Below, piece by piece: positions 53,037-62,325 of a stretch of DNA of 64,000 nt. The stretch covers positions 744,001-808,000 of the forward strand of contig NZ_LR590484.1 in the NCBI RefSeq assembly GCF_901482695.1, written 5' to 3'. The translations under genes were made by a program, and so were the position numbers. This DNA is from Sphingobacterium thalpophilum. Its GTDB lineage: Bacteria > Bacteroidota > Bacteroidia > Sphingobacteriales > Sphingobacteriaceae. The notes beneath the pieces are model-generated. The model had not been told where the DNA came from, searched no databases, and saw only the letters and a program-made list of their open reading frames with translations. Position 1 is the first letter of the stretch, and each line of letters begins with the position of its first letter.

Positions 53037-53387
53037 TTATTGTTTTGGCATTAATACTTCCATCTTATCCGCAAAATGCGCACAATAATCACGTAAATCG
53101 CCAATAACCTTTTCCGCCATGGGATCACCGCCCGAAGCACGGATGAATGAATCTCCCAACGTCTGTAAGGTCTCATAGAAGAATCTCTTCATCTCATCGT
53201 AAGGCATATCTTTGGTCCAAAGGTCGATACGCATGGAGTTTTTGTAATGTGCATCCCATAAAGCCAGGAACATCGCTTTTGCGGGCAATTCCTCAGCATT
53301 GTCTCCATCCGTGGACGACCACATAATATTCTCTGGAACGTGGTTCTCATCCAGCTCTACTTGTAGTTTTATTTCTGCTTTCTTCAT
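53037..53387 (-). CDS. gldC: Gliding-motility-type protein GldC
   Basis: The product has 116 residues from the ATG at 53387 (an upstream GTG at 53408 is less likely). KAEIKLQVELDENHVPENI at the start and DLWTKDMPYDEMKRFFYETLQTLGDSFIRA fit GldC of Bacteroidota. In Flavobacterium it supports gliding, but it is also present in non-gliding relatives, so gliding is not implied. A small membrane protein gene is 47 bases upstream. Confidence 0.88.
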   Translation of the reverse strand: MKKAEIKLQVELDENHVPENIMWSSTDGDNAEELPAKAMFLALWDAHYKNSMRIDLWTKDMPYDEMKRFFYETLQTLGDSFIRASGGDPMAEKVIGDLRDYCAHFADKMEVLMPKQ

Positions 53388-53434
53388 TTTAGTATATGAG
53401 TCGTGCACTCTCTCTTTTATTACTTTCTAATTTA

Positions 53435-53680
53435 TTAACTGAATGTTGCCTTGACGATCAGACACGCTATGCTGGCCAAGACCAAAAACGCCAATTGCAA
53501 TATCCACATTTTTTTATTGTCTTTGATCAGAATCCTGAACAAGATGTCGACCGCCAGCAAAAGCACCAGAAGTACTAAAAAGGCGCCCCAGGTAAACAGT
53601 GCCTTTTCGTCATCTCGATTTTCCATGACAAACCAAGCCACCAAACACGCGCTTGCGATATTTAAAGGAGTAAACCGCAT
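53435..53680 (-). CDS. Small membrane protein of unknown function
   Basis: The product has 81 residues with hydrophobic segments at about 31-52 and 58-77 and a more polar N-terminus. It fits tightly between the helicase gene (6 bases) and gldC (47 bases), in line with a real gene. No family recognised. Confidence 0.65.
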   Translation of the reverse strand: MRFTPLNIASACLVAWFVMENRDDEKALFTWGAFLVLLVLLLAVDILFRILIKDNKKMWILQLAFLVLASIACLIVKATFS

Positions 53681-53686
53681 GCAGCA

Positions 53687-55057
53687 CTAACGCTTTTTAG
53701 AATTACGGTTCGTACCTGACGACCTGCTTCCAGAAGACTTCCCTTTACTTTTTGCTTTGGGCTTAAAGCCCGATGAACGCTGTGCTTCCCGCACTTCTTT
53801 CTGTTTGATGACAAATTTCTTTTCGTGGAAGGCACCCTGATAGTCCGGATCATCTTTTCGCTTTTGATTGTCAATCTCGCGGGCAATATCCTGTTTCTCC
53901 TGAAACGGAGTTTTCTCAACAACAACATCCTCAGGAATTGGATACACAGGAATACGCTGCTTGATCAGTTTCTCAATCTTCCGGATGTAGTACTTTTCGG
54001 CATCATTACAAAAAGTGATCGCATCCCCTTCATTGAATGCGCGTCCGGTACGACCAATACGATGTACGTAATCTTCAATAACGATAGGTACTTCAAAGTT
54101 GATCACATGACTCACATTCGAGACGTCCAACCCACGCGCTGCCACATCCGTAGCGACTAAAATCCGGATATTTCCTTCCTTAAACGCATTGATTGAATTG
54201 ATCCGCGTATTCTGCCCTTTGTTGGCGTGAATTACCCGAACGGCCTCCTGGCCATATTTACGTTCCAGGAAATGAAAAACATTATCCGCAACCTGCTTTG
54301 TTTTACAGAAAATGATCAACCGTGTGAAAGCCTCATCGTCTTTCAAGAGGTATTGCAGCAGGTTTAGCTTCGTTTTTAGATTAGGTACAAAATACAGGGC
54401 CTGACTGACGGTTTTGGCCGGTGTCGCCTGCTCCGACACTTCGATGACCGTAGGGAAGGCCAAAAAATCACCGGCGATCTTACGCACCAGCTCGCTCATT
54501 GTCGCTGAAAACAACAGATTCTGCCGCTTGCGTGGAACGATTTCCAATACGCGATGGATTTTACTGATAAATCCCATATCCATCATTTTGTCGGCCTCAT
54601 CCAAGACCAAAAACTTAAGCGATTTGACAACGATATGTCCCTCAAGATACAGGTCCAAGAACCGGCCGGGAGTCGCGACGATAATATCCACTCCTTTTTC
54701 CAATGCTTCTATCTGGGTTTTCGGTCCCAGTCCACCGTATAAAACAACGGAGCGTAAATCAAGGTAGGTCGAAAACAGCTGAATGTTTTGCTCGATCTGC
54801 ATCGCCAGCTCCCGTGTAGGTGTTAAAATCAAAGCGCGCGGGTCATTCCCCTGCGCATACTTCAGCTTCATTAGCATAGGCAGCACAAATGCAGCAGTTT
54901 TTCCCGTTCCTGTTTGCGCTATGCCCATCACATCCTGTCCTGCTAATATTGGCGTAATAGCCTTTTGCTGGATCTCGGTGGGTTGTTCATATCCTGCCTC
55001 CGCGATCGCATTTAAGATCTGTCTATTGAATTTAAAATTTTCAAATGATTGCTGCAT
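53687..55057 (-). CDS. DEAD-box RNA helicase, RhlE/RhlB type
   Basis: The product has 456 residues from the ATG at 55057 (an earlier ATG at 55117 would add 20 non-family residues). Motifs: Q motif in TEIQQKAI, Walker A AQTGTGKT, motif II DEAD, SAT, and motif VI HRIGRTGRA. The C-terminal part (about 375-456) is basic and low-complexity (KAKSKGKSSGSRSS), an RNA-binding tail. A ribosome assembly or mRNA turnover role is likely but not specific. Confidence 0.94.
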   Translation of the reverse strand: MQQSFENFKFNRQILNAIAEAGYEQPTEIQQKAITPILAGQDVMGIAQTGTGKTAAFVLPMLMKLKYAQGNDPRALILTPTRELAMQIEQNIQLFSTYLDLRSVVLYGGLGPKTQIEALEKGVDIIVATPGRFLDLYLEGHIVVKSLKFLVLDEADKMMDMGFISKIHRVLEIVPRKRQNLLFSATMSELVRKIAGDFLAFPTVIEVSEQATPAKTVSQALYFVPNLKTKLNLLQYLLKDDEAFTRLIIFCKTKQVADNVFHFLERKYGQEAVRVIHANKGQNTRINSINAFKEGNIRILVATDVAARGLDVSNVSHVINFEVPIVIEDYVHRIGRTGRAFNEGDAITFCNDAEKYYIRKIEKLIKQRIPVYPIPEDVVVEKTPFQEKQDIAREIDNQKRKDDPDYQGAFHEKKFVIKQKEVREAQRSSGFKPKAKSKGKSSGSRSSGTNRNSKKR

Positions 55058-55170
55058 CTGACAAAGATAAGGAAAAGAGTCCACTTGACTTTCCTCGGGA
55101 TGCTTTAGCACACACATTTACTTTTAATTGACATAAAAATTGGGAAATAGCACATAATAAAGTCTAATAT

Positions 55171-55201
55171 TTTGGTTTTTAATAGAATTAAAGCATTTTT
55201 G
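55171..55201 (+). promoter_or_regulatory. Likely promoter of the S46 peptidase
   Basis: TTTG at 55171-55174 and CATTTTTG at 55194-55201 (one mismatch to TAnnTTTG) with 19 bases between, 32 bases before the ATG. Confidence 0.45.
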
Positions 55202-55233
55202 TAGGGTACAAACAAACTTTTTATCAGGTTGAT

Positions 55234-57372
55234 ATGAAAAAATTATGGATGTGCTTGTTGCTGATTACAACAAGCTTCGCTGCATTTGCCGATGAGGGAA
55301 TGTGGTTTTTAATGTATCTCAAGCGTCTAAATGAGGCTGATATGCAGAAAAAAGGTCTTCGTTTAACTGCCGAAGAGATCTACAGCATTAACAATTCCAG
55401 CTTAAAAGACGCTATCGTACAATTTGGCGGTGGTTGTACTGCTGAGATTGTTTCTGATCAGGGACTGGTATTTACAAACCATCACTGTGGTTACGGCGCA
55501 ATTGCCGAACTTTCCACCCCAGAAAACGACCACCTCACAAACGGTTTCTGGGCAAAAACAAAAAGCGAGGAATTAAAACCCAAGTCGTTGTCAGTTCGCT
55601 TTTTTGTCCGTATGGATGATGTCTCCAAACGCATTCTCGGTTTAGTAAACAACAACATGCCAGAAGATGAACGCAACAAGATCATCGCTGCCGAGATCGC
55701 TAAAATCCAAAAGGAAAACAGCGAAAACGGCAAATATGTTGTAGAAGTGAAATCCTTCTACCAAGGCAATGAATATTACTATTTCGTTTATCAAGATTAC
55801 AATGATGTGCGCTTAGTAGGTACGCCACCCAACAGCATCGGTAAATTTGGAGGAGATACGGACAACTGGGAATGGCCACGTCATACCGGTGATTTTTCAA
55901 TTTTCCGCGTTTACGCAGATAAAAATGGTAACCCTGCCGAATACTCGCAAGACAACGTGCCGTTAAAACCTAAACACTTCTTACCTGTCAGCCTAAAAGG
56001 CATACAGGAAGGCGATTTTGCCATGATCTTAGGTTATCCTGGCCGTACCAACCGTTGGATGCCTTCAGGGGGTATCAACCAGAATGTTAAGTTTGCTTAT
56101 CCAGCATGGGTTGAAGCCTCTAAAACGGGTATGGATGCCATGAAAAAATTTATGGACCAAGATCAGGCTGTGAAGCTGAACTACGCTTCCAAATACTCAC
56201 AGGTAGCCAATTATTGGAAAAACCGTCAAGGAATGATCGATGCGCTAAGCCTGCATAAAACGGCCGATACAAAAGCTAAGGAAGAAGCTAAATTCGACAA
56301 ATGGGCAAACAAAGCGGCTAACAAAGCCGAGTATGGTGATGTGATCAAAACCATCAATGCTTATTACGCTGCGACAAACGAGAATGCCAGACACGACAAC
56401 TACCTAATGGGAATGTTGCGTTCAAGTGCGATCGCTGCATTGCCTTACTCCATAGGTTCAGGATTGGAAGTATATACTGCTGGTGACGAGTCAAGAAGAA
56501 AGGAGATTCTTCCAAGATTAAAAGCAGCTATCGACGCTGGTTACGAAAAAATGTATTTGCCTTTGGAAGAGCAGGTACTGATCGATGAGTTGAATCTGTA
56601 CGCCAAAAAGGCGGGCAAAATCGCACCATATATTGCTGAACTGGCGGCGAAAAACAACAATGATTTTACCGCATATATCAAAGAGGCGGTGAAGAACAGT
56701 ATTTTTGCATCTGCAGAACGTTTAAACAATTACCTCGAGAATCCAAATGCTACCGCCCTGGCCAACGATCCTCTTTATAAACTATCTTCAGCACTGATCG
56801 CGAAATATCGTGAAGAAGATCCGGCATTAAAAGCGCAACATGATAAATTTGAGGCAGCTTACCGTAAATATGTAGCTGGAGTACTGGCTTCAAACCCTAA
56901 AGGCAAGTTCTATCCAGATGCCAATAGTACGTTGCGCTTATCCTACGGCACGATCAAAGGCTTACCAAAGGATCCCCGAAACGATGCTGACAAAAACTAT
57001 TACACCACACTTAAAGGAACAATTGCCAAGTACAAAAAAGGCGATGAAGAGTTCGATTTGCCACAGCGATTGATTGATCTGTACAATAATAAGGACTATG
57101 GCCGTTACGCTGACAAAAAGGGCTATTTACCAGTAAACTTCCTCAGTGACAATGACATAACTGGCGGAAACTCGGGCTCACCCGTTATAAATGGCAACGG
57201 CGAATTAATTGGCCTAGCTTTTGATGGGAATATTGAAGCAATGGCCGGAGATGTGATCTTCGATCACAAGCTACAACGTACAATTTCAGTTGATATCCGC
57301 TATGTCTTATTTATCATCGATAAATTTGCCGGCGCAACTAACATTATTGACGAACTTAAGATTGTTGAATAG
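55234..57372 (+). CDS. S46-family dipeptidyl-peptidase, DPP7-like
   Basis: The product has 712 residues with a signal peptide (1-19). S46 peptidases release dipeptides in the periplasm. The catalytic residues are visible: His84 in FTNHHCGYG, the Asp in WPRHTGDFSIF, and Ser647 in TGGNSGSPV. The P1 specificity position, 18 residues after the Ser (FDGN, Gly665), is Gly as in DPP7, where DPP11 has Arg (its Ser655/Arg673 have the same 18-residue spacing). A preference for hydrophobic P1 residues is therefore inferred. The gene is preceded by a promoter-like element. Confidence 0.93.
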   Translation: MKKLWMCLLLITTSFAAFADEGMWFLMYLKRLNEADMQKKGLRLTAEEIYSINNSSLKDAIVQFGGGCTAEIVSDQGLVFTNHHCGYGAIAELSTPENDHLTNGFWAKTKSEELKPKSLSVRFFVRMDDVSKRILGLVNNNMPEDERNKIIAAEIAKIQKENSENGKYVVEVKSFYQGNEYYYFVYQDYNDVRLVGTPPNSIGKFGGDTDNWEWPRHTGDFSIFRVYADKNGNPAEYSQDNVPLKPKHFLPVSLKGIQEGDFAMILGYPGRTNRWMPSGGINQNVKFAYPAWVEASKTGMDAMKKFMDQDQAVKLNYASKYSQVANYWKNRQGMIDALSLHKTADTKAKEEAKFDKWANKAANKAEYGDVIKTINAYYAATNENARHDNYLMGMLRSSAIAALPYSIGSGLEVYTAGDESRRKEILPRLKAAIDAGYEKMYLPLEEQVLIDELNLYAKKAGKIAPYIAELAAKNNNDFTAYIKEAVKNSIFASAERLNNYLENPNATALANDPLYKLSSALIAKYREEDPALKAQHDKFEAAYRKYVAGVLASNPKGKFYPDANSTLRLSYGTIKGLPKDPRNDADKNYYTTLKGTIAKYKKGDEEFDLPQRLIDLYNNKDYGRYADKKGYLPVNFLSDNDITGGNSGSPVINGNGELIGLAFDGNIEAMAGDVIFDHKLQRTISVDIRYVLFIIDKFAGATNIIDELKIVE

Positions 57373-57490
57373 TTTTTTTTGAGCTTTTTCGATAAAAAAA
57401 AACGAAATATATTTTCTATTTGATTCGTTTTTGTATATTTAAGGAGTGTTTAGAAAAAACCATAAAAACTAAAATTATAATTATAAAAAA

Positions 57491-57670
57491 ATGGAAAACT
57501 ACGTAAAATTAAAAGAGTTAGTAGCTTCTATCGAAGCTGATGCAGACAAGTTCTTCAACAATGGTAATTCTGCTGCTGGTACACGTGTACGTAAAGGATT
57601 ACAAGAAATCAAAACCTTAGCACAAGAAATCCGTAACGAGGTTACTGCTAAGAAAAACAGCGGAAAATAA
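57491..57670 (+). CDS. Hc1-like histone H1 family protein
   Basis: This 59-residue ORF (MENYVKLKELVASIEADADKF...) has the Hc1-family pattern of Bacteroidota histone-like proteins: KELVASIEAD, FFNNGNSAAGTRVRKGL, and a Lys-rich end (TAKKNSGK). The mix of acidic N-terminal helix and basic C-terminal part, size, and an independent strong terminator support a real and possibly well-expressed gene. It would bind DNA and help compact the nucleoid. The function is by family; the start ATG at 57491 is the only sensible one. Confidence 0.85.
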   Translation: MENYVKLKELVASIEADADKFFNNGNSAAGTRVRKGLQEIKTLAQEIRNEVTAKKNSGK

Positions 57671-57681
57671 TCTTTCCTGAG

Positions 57682-57727
57682 TTCACATAAAAAAGGCCTT
57701 TCGGAAGAAAGGCCTTTTTTATGTGAA
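57682..57727. terminator. Bidirectional terminator, 21-bp perfect stem, after the histone-like gene
   Basis: Arms 57682-57702 and 57707-57727 are perfect complements around a GGAA loop, with A-run and T-run on each side of the GGCC core. It serves both the plus-strand histone-like gene and the minus-strand GLPGLI gene. Confidence 0.9.
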
Positions 57728-57759
57728 ACACACACTATTTTATGGTTTGCAACCCCAGC

Positions 57760-58548
57760 TTACAAATTGCCAAGCTCCATAATAAATTGCACCGTTTCCT
57801 TGTTCATGTGCTGTGAAAGTACACTCGTTAGCTGATCGGTCATCGCCTTTCTGGTCATCCGCTTCACCTTGCTGTTGTCAAACTTCTTCTTATCCATCGT
57901 CACCGCATTGCTCAGTTCGACCTTTGTGGCAAAATAGGAAACGTGCTGGCTGGGTACGACTAGGCCTAGGATCATTCCCGGCAATCCATTGATGGATTCA
58001 GGACCACCACTAATCGGTATCTCATTGCAGTAATATCCGATGACATACACAGAGTCGGGCGTAATACCATTAGCCCTGCGGCAGTTGTACCCCGCAATTT
58101 CCCGGTATTCATCGGTAATCTTCCATTTGATCCGCTTCATCGTGTCTTCGACAATGATCTTTTCTCCGACGATATCATTATATCGCAGAAAAGAACGATC
58201 CGACAGATTTGACAGGGTAGTCGCGTCGAAATCCAGAGCGAATATCATGATATACTGTTTGACCATCTCATCCAGTTGGTCGTTTTTGATCGGTTCAAAC
58301 AAGGTTTCCTGACCATTAAACTTCAGGGTTTTCTTTAAGACGGCGTTTTCCGGTAGCTTGGGTAAGATCTGTTCGAAAAAAACCTTTGAATTATTATCAG
58401 CCTTGGCAATGAATTTCTTGCTGACAATGTTTTTCATGTACATGGTTTTATCGTAGGTAATACTTCCGGAACGGCCAAATAAGGTATATTGCGCCTTGAG
58501 CCCAAGTGCCGAACAGCATAAAAAGAAAAAAAAGATATATTTTAACAT
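57760..58548 (-). CDS. GLPGLI-family protein
   Basis: The product has 262 residues from the ATG at 58548, where a signal peptide begins (LKYIFFFFLCCSALGLKAQ). The family-defining motif appears as GPESINGLPGMILGL (GLPGMI at 188-193). The family is Bacteroidota-specific and typically paired with a TonB-receptor-like gene; its role is unknown (often linked to peptide or bacteriocin-like export or maturation in annotation). It starts 16 bases after the receptor gene and is cotranscribed with it. Confidence 0.92.
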   Translation of the reverse strand: MLKYIFFFFLCCSALGLKAQYTLFGRSGSITYDKTMYMKNIVSKKFIAKADNNSKVFFEQILPKLPENAVLKKTLKFNGQETLFEPIKNDQLDEMVKQYIMIFALDFDATTLSNLSDRSFLRYNDIVGEKIIVEDTMKRIKWKITDEYREIAGYNCRRANGITPDSVYVIGYYCNEIPISGGPESINGLPGMILGLVVPSQHVSYFATKVELSNAVTMDKKKFDNSKVKRMTRKAMTDQLTSVLSQHMNKETVQFIMELGNL

Positions 58549-58564
58549 TGTGCTTCGATTTATT

Positions 58565-61306
58565 CTATAAAAACATTTTCGTAAAATCCCAGGATAGTTT
58601 AAGCATATAATACCTGCGTATCGTATCATACCGGCGCTGTGTAAAAACGGAAGTCGAGGCCGAACGGCTAAAACCTTTGTTCTGATCAAGCACATCGTTG
58701 ACCGTAAAATCCAATACCAACGACTCGTTTTTGAGGAACTTTTTGCTTACTCCCGGATGCAATAAAAACTGCTCAAATTTTTGGTCAAAAGCTTTGGTCG
58801 CCGCTTCGTAAGTATAGCTATAGTTTGTATACAGCTTGAACGTTTTGGTAATGAAATATTCCACACTACCATTTGAACCGAACACAAATCCGTTACTATT
58901 GGTCGTGGGTTCCAGGCTGGATTTCATAATGCGGTATTGCGGACTAAGGTTGAGATCAAAATTGAGCCCCGTCTTCGTGTCTCTCTTGAAGTTATAAGTA
59001 AAATTAAAATTCGTCGTGTTTACCTTGTTCAGCTGTTGATTGAACATATTGTAATTATCACTCATATTCAAGTAGAACTGCGGCGAGTTGGACAATCCTA
59101 ATTTCTTGCTCAGTTTAAAATACACCCCAGACCAGATATTGACCGAAGTATTCGTCTTTCCGTTCACGTTGTTCCAGGTATATGTATTGATACCGTCCAG
59201 GGTATCAATATTTTGGGTAATTGGATTCTTTTCCAGGGATACATTTCCGCCCACATAGAGATAATTGCCCGTCAGCACACGAAATGAGTTATAATTCAGA
59301 TTTAATGAATTCCTAAAGGATGGTTTCAGGTTTTCATTTCCTAAATACCGGTTGATCTGATCCGAATTGTCAAGGATAGGCTGAATCTGGCTCATCGATG
59401 GCAGCTGATTTTTACCCGTGTAATTCATCCAAAGTCCTTTTGTTTTGGTAAAGGAATAGCCTGCGCTCACATTAGGGTTGTACGTAAAGTAGCTCCTCGA
59501 AAGACCCTGACTCGTATAATTGTTGAATTGTTTGAGCTTATCGTGATTAAAATTATTTGCCACAGTAAACTTGAATTTTTCCGTGGTATGGACAATAGCC
59601 AGCTTATATCTGCTACTATTTCTGTCAAAATCGTAATCATTACTAAACAGGGAGTCTAAATCCGTATAGTTTCCATTGCCGTCCTTGTTGAGAGATTGAA
59701 CCGAAGACGAACTGTTACTCTGCTCTATCCCTGTCCCTAATACAAGATTCCAGACCTTCGACAAGGGCTCCGTATAAGAAATGGAAGCTCCCCAGACCTC
59801 GCTTTGATTATCCCGCACTTTACGTTGGTCCGTCGAAACGGTTTGTCCCAGATCATATTTATGTAGCTTCGATGTCAAATGTCCCGTACCGTTTGTCTCA
59901 TTTCTATTCAACTGCCCATCCAGAGTAAACGAGCGCCCTTTTTTTCTGAACTTATGGGTATAATAGGCGCTAAAGTTAAGTTCATTGATATTATTTTTGA
60001 TGATCTCGCGCGTCTTCTCCGCCGTGGTTGTATCGAGGTCCCCCTGGCTATCCGGACGCTGTTTAAATTGAAACGCATTCCGCTCATTGTCTGACCAGAG
60101 ATTTTTTCTGGAAATACCGCCCCTTACGGTCAGCATATTTAATGAATCGAACTTGAGATCATATTTTAAATTCGCCCGATGCTGATCATTTTCCGTATCC
60201 ACCGTTTTTAATGAACGGTTATTGATCAGACCACTGCTGATGGTTTCGTCATTTCCATCGCTGCTCAGCCGGCCATACTTATAGTTGATGTTGACCGTAT
60301 GTTTTTCCTTGTCGAATTTGTCGGAAAAATTTGCTCCCGAATTGATGGCACGGGGCACACCGATGACTCCCTGTCCGGAAAAAGGGTCGCTAAAGCTATT
60401 GATGGAAACCGATCCATCGTCGCCATAAGACACACCTGAATCGCCACCGTACTTTTGGGCGTCCTGCCAGTTCATACTCGTTGTACCGTTATTTCCAAAT
60501 AATCCGTATACCGAAATCTTCTGGGATCCTTTGAATTTATTTAACATCAACTGCCCCATATAATAATCGTCCGTTCCGCCGCCGAAAAGGGCTTTACCAA
60601 ACATTCCATTTTTGGAGCCGTCCTTTAACTTGACATTGATGGTTTGCTCCCGCTGCCCATCGTCCACTCCGGTCCGTTCAGCCTGCTCTGATTTCTTCTC
60701 ATACACCTGCACTTTGTCCACCATATCCGAACGAATGTTTCTTGTCACCAGGGTTGGGTCATCACCAAAAAATTCTTCCCCATCCACAAGCACCTTCTTG
60801 ACGGTCTTGCCCTGTGCCGTAATTTTGCCCGAAGCATCGACAGTGATACCCGGCAGCACTTTCAGCAGGTCTTCCACTTTCGCATTCTTTTCTACCTTAA
60901 AACTGCCGGCATCATACTCGGTCGTGTCTCCTTTGATGGTTATTGGAATTCTTCCGGTGACGATTACTTCTTCGAGTAGGGTCGCCGTGTTGGTCAACCC
61001 AATCGCAAGCTGTGAATAATCTCTCCCCGGCAGAATTTCTGTATAGAAGTCCCCATATTTTGGATAGCTCACAATCAACAAGTAAGAGCCCGTATCTGGC
61101 CTGGATAAGGAAAACGAACCATCTGCATCAGATCTCGTAAAACTTGTCAAAATAGAATCTTTCGCCGTCAGCAACATGACAGTCGCATCGGATAACTTTA
61201 GCTGGTCTTTTACATCACTTACTTTTCCGGCAATTCTGGATTGCCCTACTGCCAGCCCATGGGCTGCAAAGACGAAAAAGAAGAGAATTTGCAAAACTCT
61301 TTTCAT
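58565..61306 (-). CDS. TonB-receptor-like outer-membrane beta-barrel protein
   Basis: The product has 913 residues with a signal peptide (1-22, ending VGQ). Order: carboxypeptidase-regulatory-like domain (about 23-105), plug-like region (about 110-230, with VEDLLKVLPGITV and KVLVDGEEFFGDDP), then a long barrel region. No TonB-box is evident by eye. It resembles the 24939 protein in layout. Together with the GLPGLI gene it forms a two-gene operon. Ligand unknown. Confidence 0.9.
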   Translation of the reverse strand: MKRVLQILFFFVFAAHGLAVGQSRIAGKVSDVKDQLKLSDATVMLLTAKDSILTSFTRSDADGSFSLSRPDTGSYLLIVSYPKYGDFYTEILPGRDYSQLAIGLTNTATLLEEVIVTGRIPITIKGDTTEYDAGSFKVEKNAKVEDLLKVLPGITVDASGKITAQGKTVKKVLVDGEEFFGDDPTLVTRNIRSDMVDKVQVYEKKSEQAERTGVDDGQREQTINVKLKDGSKNGMFGKALFGGGTDDYYMGQLMLNKFKGSQKISVYGLFGNNGTTSMNWQDAQKYGGDSGVSYGDDGSVSINSFSDPFSGQGVIGVPRAINSGANFSDKFDKEKHTVNINYKYGRLSSDGNDETISSGLINNRSLKTVDTENDQHRANLKYDLKFDSLNMLTVRGGISRKNLWSDNERNAFQFKQRPDSQGDLDTTTAEKTREIIKNNINELNFSAYYTHKFRKKGRSFTLDGQLNRNETNGTGHLTSKLHKYDLGQTVSTDQRKVRDNQSEVWGASISYTEPLSKVWNLVLGTGIEQSNSSSSVQSLNKDGNGNYTDLDSLFSNDYDFDRNSSRYKLAIVHTTEKFKFTVANNFNHDKLKQFNNYTSQGLSRSYFTYNPNVSAGYSFTKTKGLWMNYTGKNQLPSMSQIQPILDNSDQINRYLGNENLKPSFRNSLNLNYNSFRVLTGNYLYVGGNVSLEKNPITQNIDTLDGINTYTWNNVNGKTNTSVNIWSGVYFKLSKKLGLSNSPQFYLNMSDNYNMFNQQLNKVNTTNFNFTYNFKRDTKTGLNFDLNLSPQYRIMKSSLEPTTNSNGFVFGSNGSVEYFITKTFKLYTNYSYTYEAATKAFDQKFEQFLLHPGVSKKFLKNESLVLDFTVNDVLDQNKGFSRSASTSVFTQRRYDTIRRYYMLKLSWDFTKMFL

Positions 61307-61429
61307 AAAATTGTTAGATAGTACATGAATTCAATATAACATTAGTAGATTAAACCTATATTTTGTTACAATGAAATTAATTTTTTTTCTATAAAACCAC
61401 CGACTGATAAAATTGTCGTAGTATGGAAT

Positions 61430-61774
61430 TTAGTCGTTATCTTGGTAAATGGCTAGAAACCGCCAGAACTGCTGACAGAAGAAGCATATTAATATGGCAA
61501 ACAATAGCTGGCAGCCTATGATCAGATAATTTTTATATGCACTTGTAATGTCTGCCACCTGCACTTTACCCATCAGATAATTATTCAGGATTATTCCAAA
61601 CACCGTACCCAATAGAAAAAATAAAATCGCGTATTTTTTATTTTTTTTAGCCTGCGCCTTGACTGTATCCAGATCTTTGATACGCGCCATAAGACGGCTT
61701 TCGAAATCATCAAATGGCATTTCGACCTTGCCCATCTGCATGAGCTGTCTGAATTTTTCTTCTTGTTTATCCAT
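61430..61774 (-). CDS. Small two-TM membrane protein, candidate anti-sigma factor
   Basis: The product has 114 residues. A charged cytosolic N-terminus (about 1-45, including FRQLMQMGKVEMPFDDFE) is followed by membrane segments at about 47-67 and 80-104. It overlaps the upstream sigma gene by eight bases, the tight coupling often seen for anti-sigma factors. It lacks a recognisable zinc-binding anti-sigma domain, so the role is inference. Confidence 0.7.
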   Translation of the reverse strand: MDKQEEKFRQLMQMGKVEMPFDDFESRLMARIKDLDTVKAQAKKNKKYAILFFLLGTVFGIILNNYLMGKVQVADITSAYKNYLIIGCQLLFAILICFFCQQFWRFLAIYQDND

Positions 61775-62318
61775 AGTATTCTGATTTCCGGATTAATTGC
61801 CCTAAAACAATTTGCATATTCTTACGTGCACGATGTAAAATCACCTTGGCATTCGCACGTGTCCATCCCATTATTTCTTCAATTTCGTCGAGAGATAGTT
61901 CTTCCAGATAAAAAAGACGCAAGGCAACTGATTCTCTTGAAGGCAAAATGGCCAGGGCATCATTGATCATTTCCTTCCTTTCGCCTGCGATGATCTCATC
62001 AAGCACCGATGCATGGTGCGCTTGATCATGATCGGATAGATCTAGATTGACAAACTCCAACTTTTTATGCCGGATACTGTTAAAAGCCACATGTACAACA
62101 ATTCTGTATAACCATGTACTAAATTTTGCCCTACCTTTAAATGAAGACAGCGACTGGTAGCCTTTGATAAAAGCATCTTGTACGACGTCTTGTGCCAAAT
62201 GTTCTTCCTTCACGATGGAAAGCGCAACTGAAAATGCCATATCTTTATAGGTATTGATAAAATATCGATAAGATTCCACATCTCCGGATAGTACTTTTCG
62301 AATATAGATTTCATCCAT
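61767..62318 (-). CDS. RNA polymerase sigma factor, ECF type
   Basis: The product has 183 residues from the ATG at 62318 (MDEIYIRKVLSGD); an upstream ATG at 62363 overlaps the preceding gene. Region 2 is about 25-85 (AQDVVQDAFIKGYQSL, FSTWLYRIVVHVAFN) and region 4 about 125-170 (LPSRESVALRLFYLEELSLDEIEEIM followed by the HTH). It is flanked by two small membrane proteins in the same operon, which suggests membrane-signal control. Confidence 0.93.
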   Translation of the reverse strand: MDEIYIRKVLSGDVESYRYFINTYKDMAFSVALSIVKEEHLAQDVVQDAFIKGYQSLSSFKGRAKFSTWLYRIVVHVAFNSIRHKKLEFVNLDLSDHDQAHHASVLDEIIAGERKEMINDALAILPSRESVALRLFYLEELSLDEIEEIMGWTRANAKVILHRARKNMQIVLGQLIRKSEYYG

Positions 62319-62325
62319 CAGTGAG

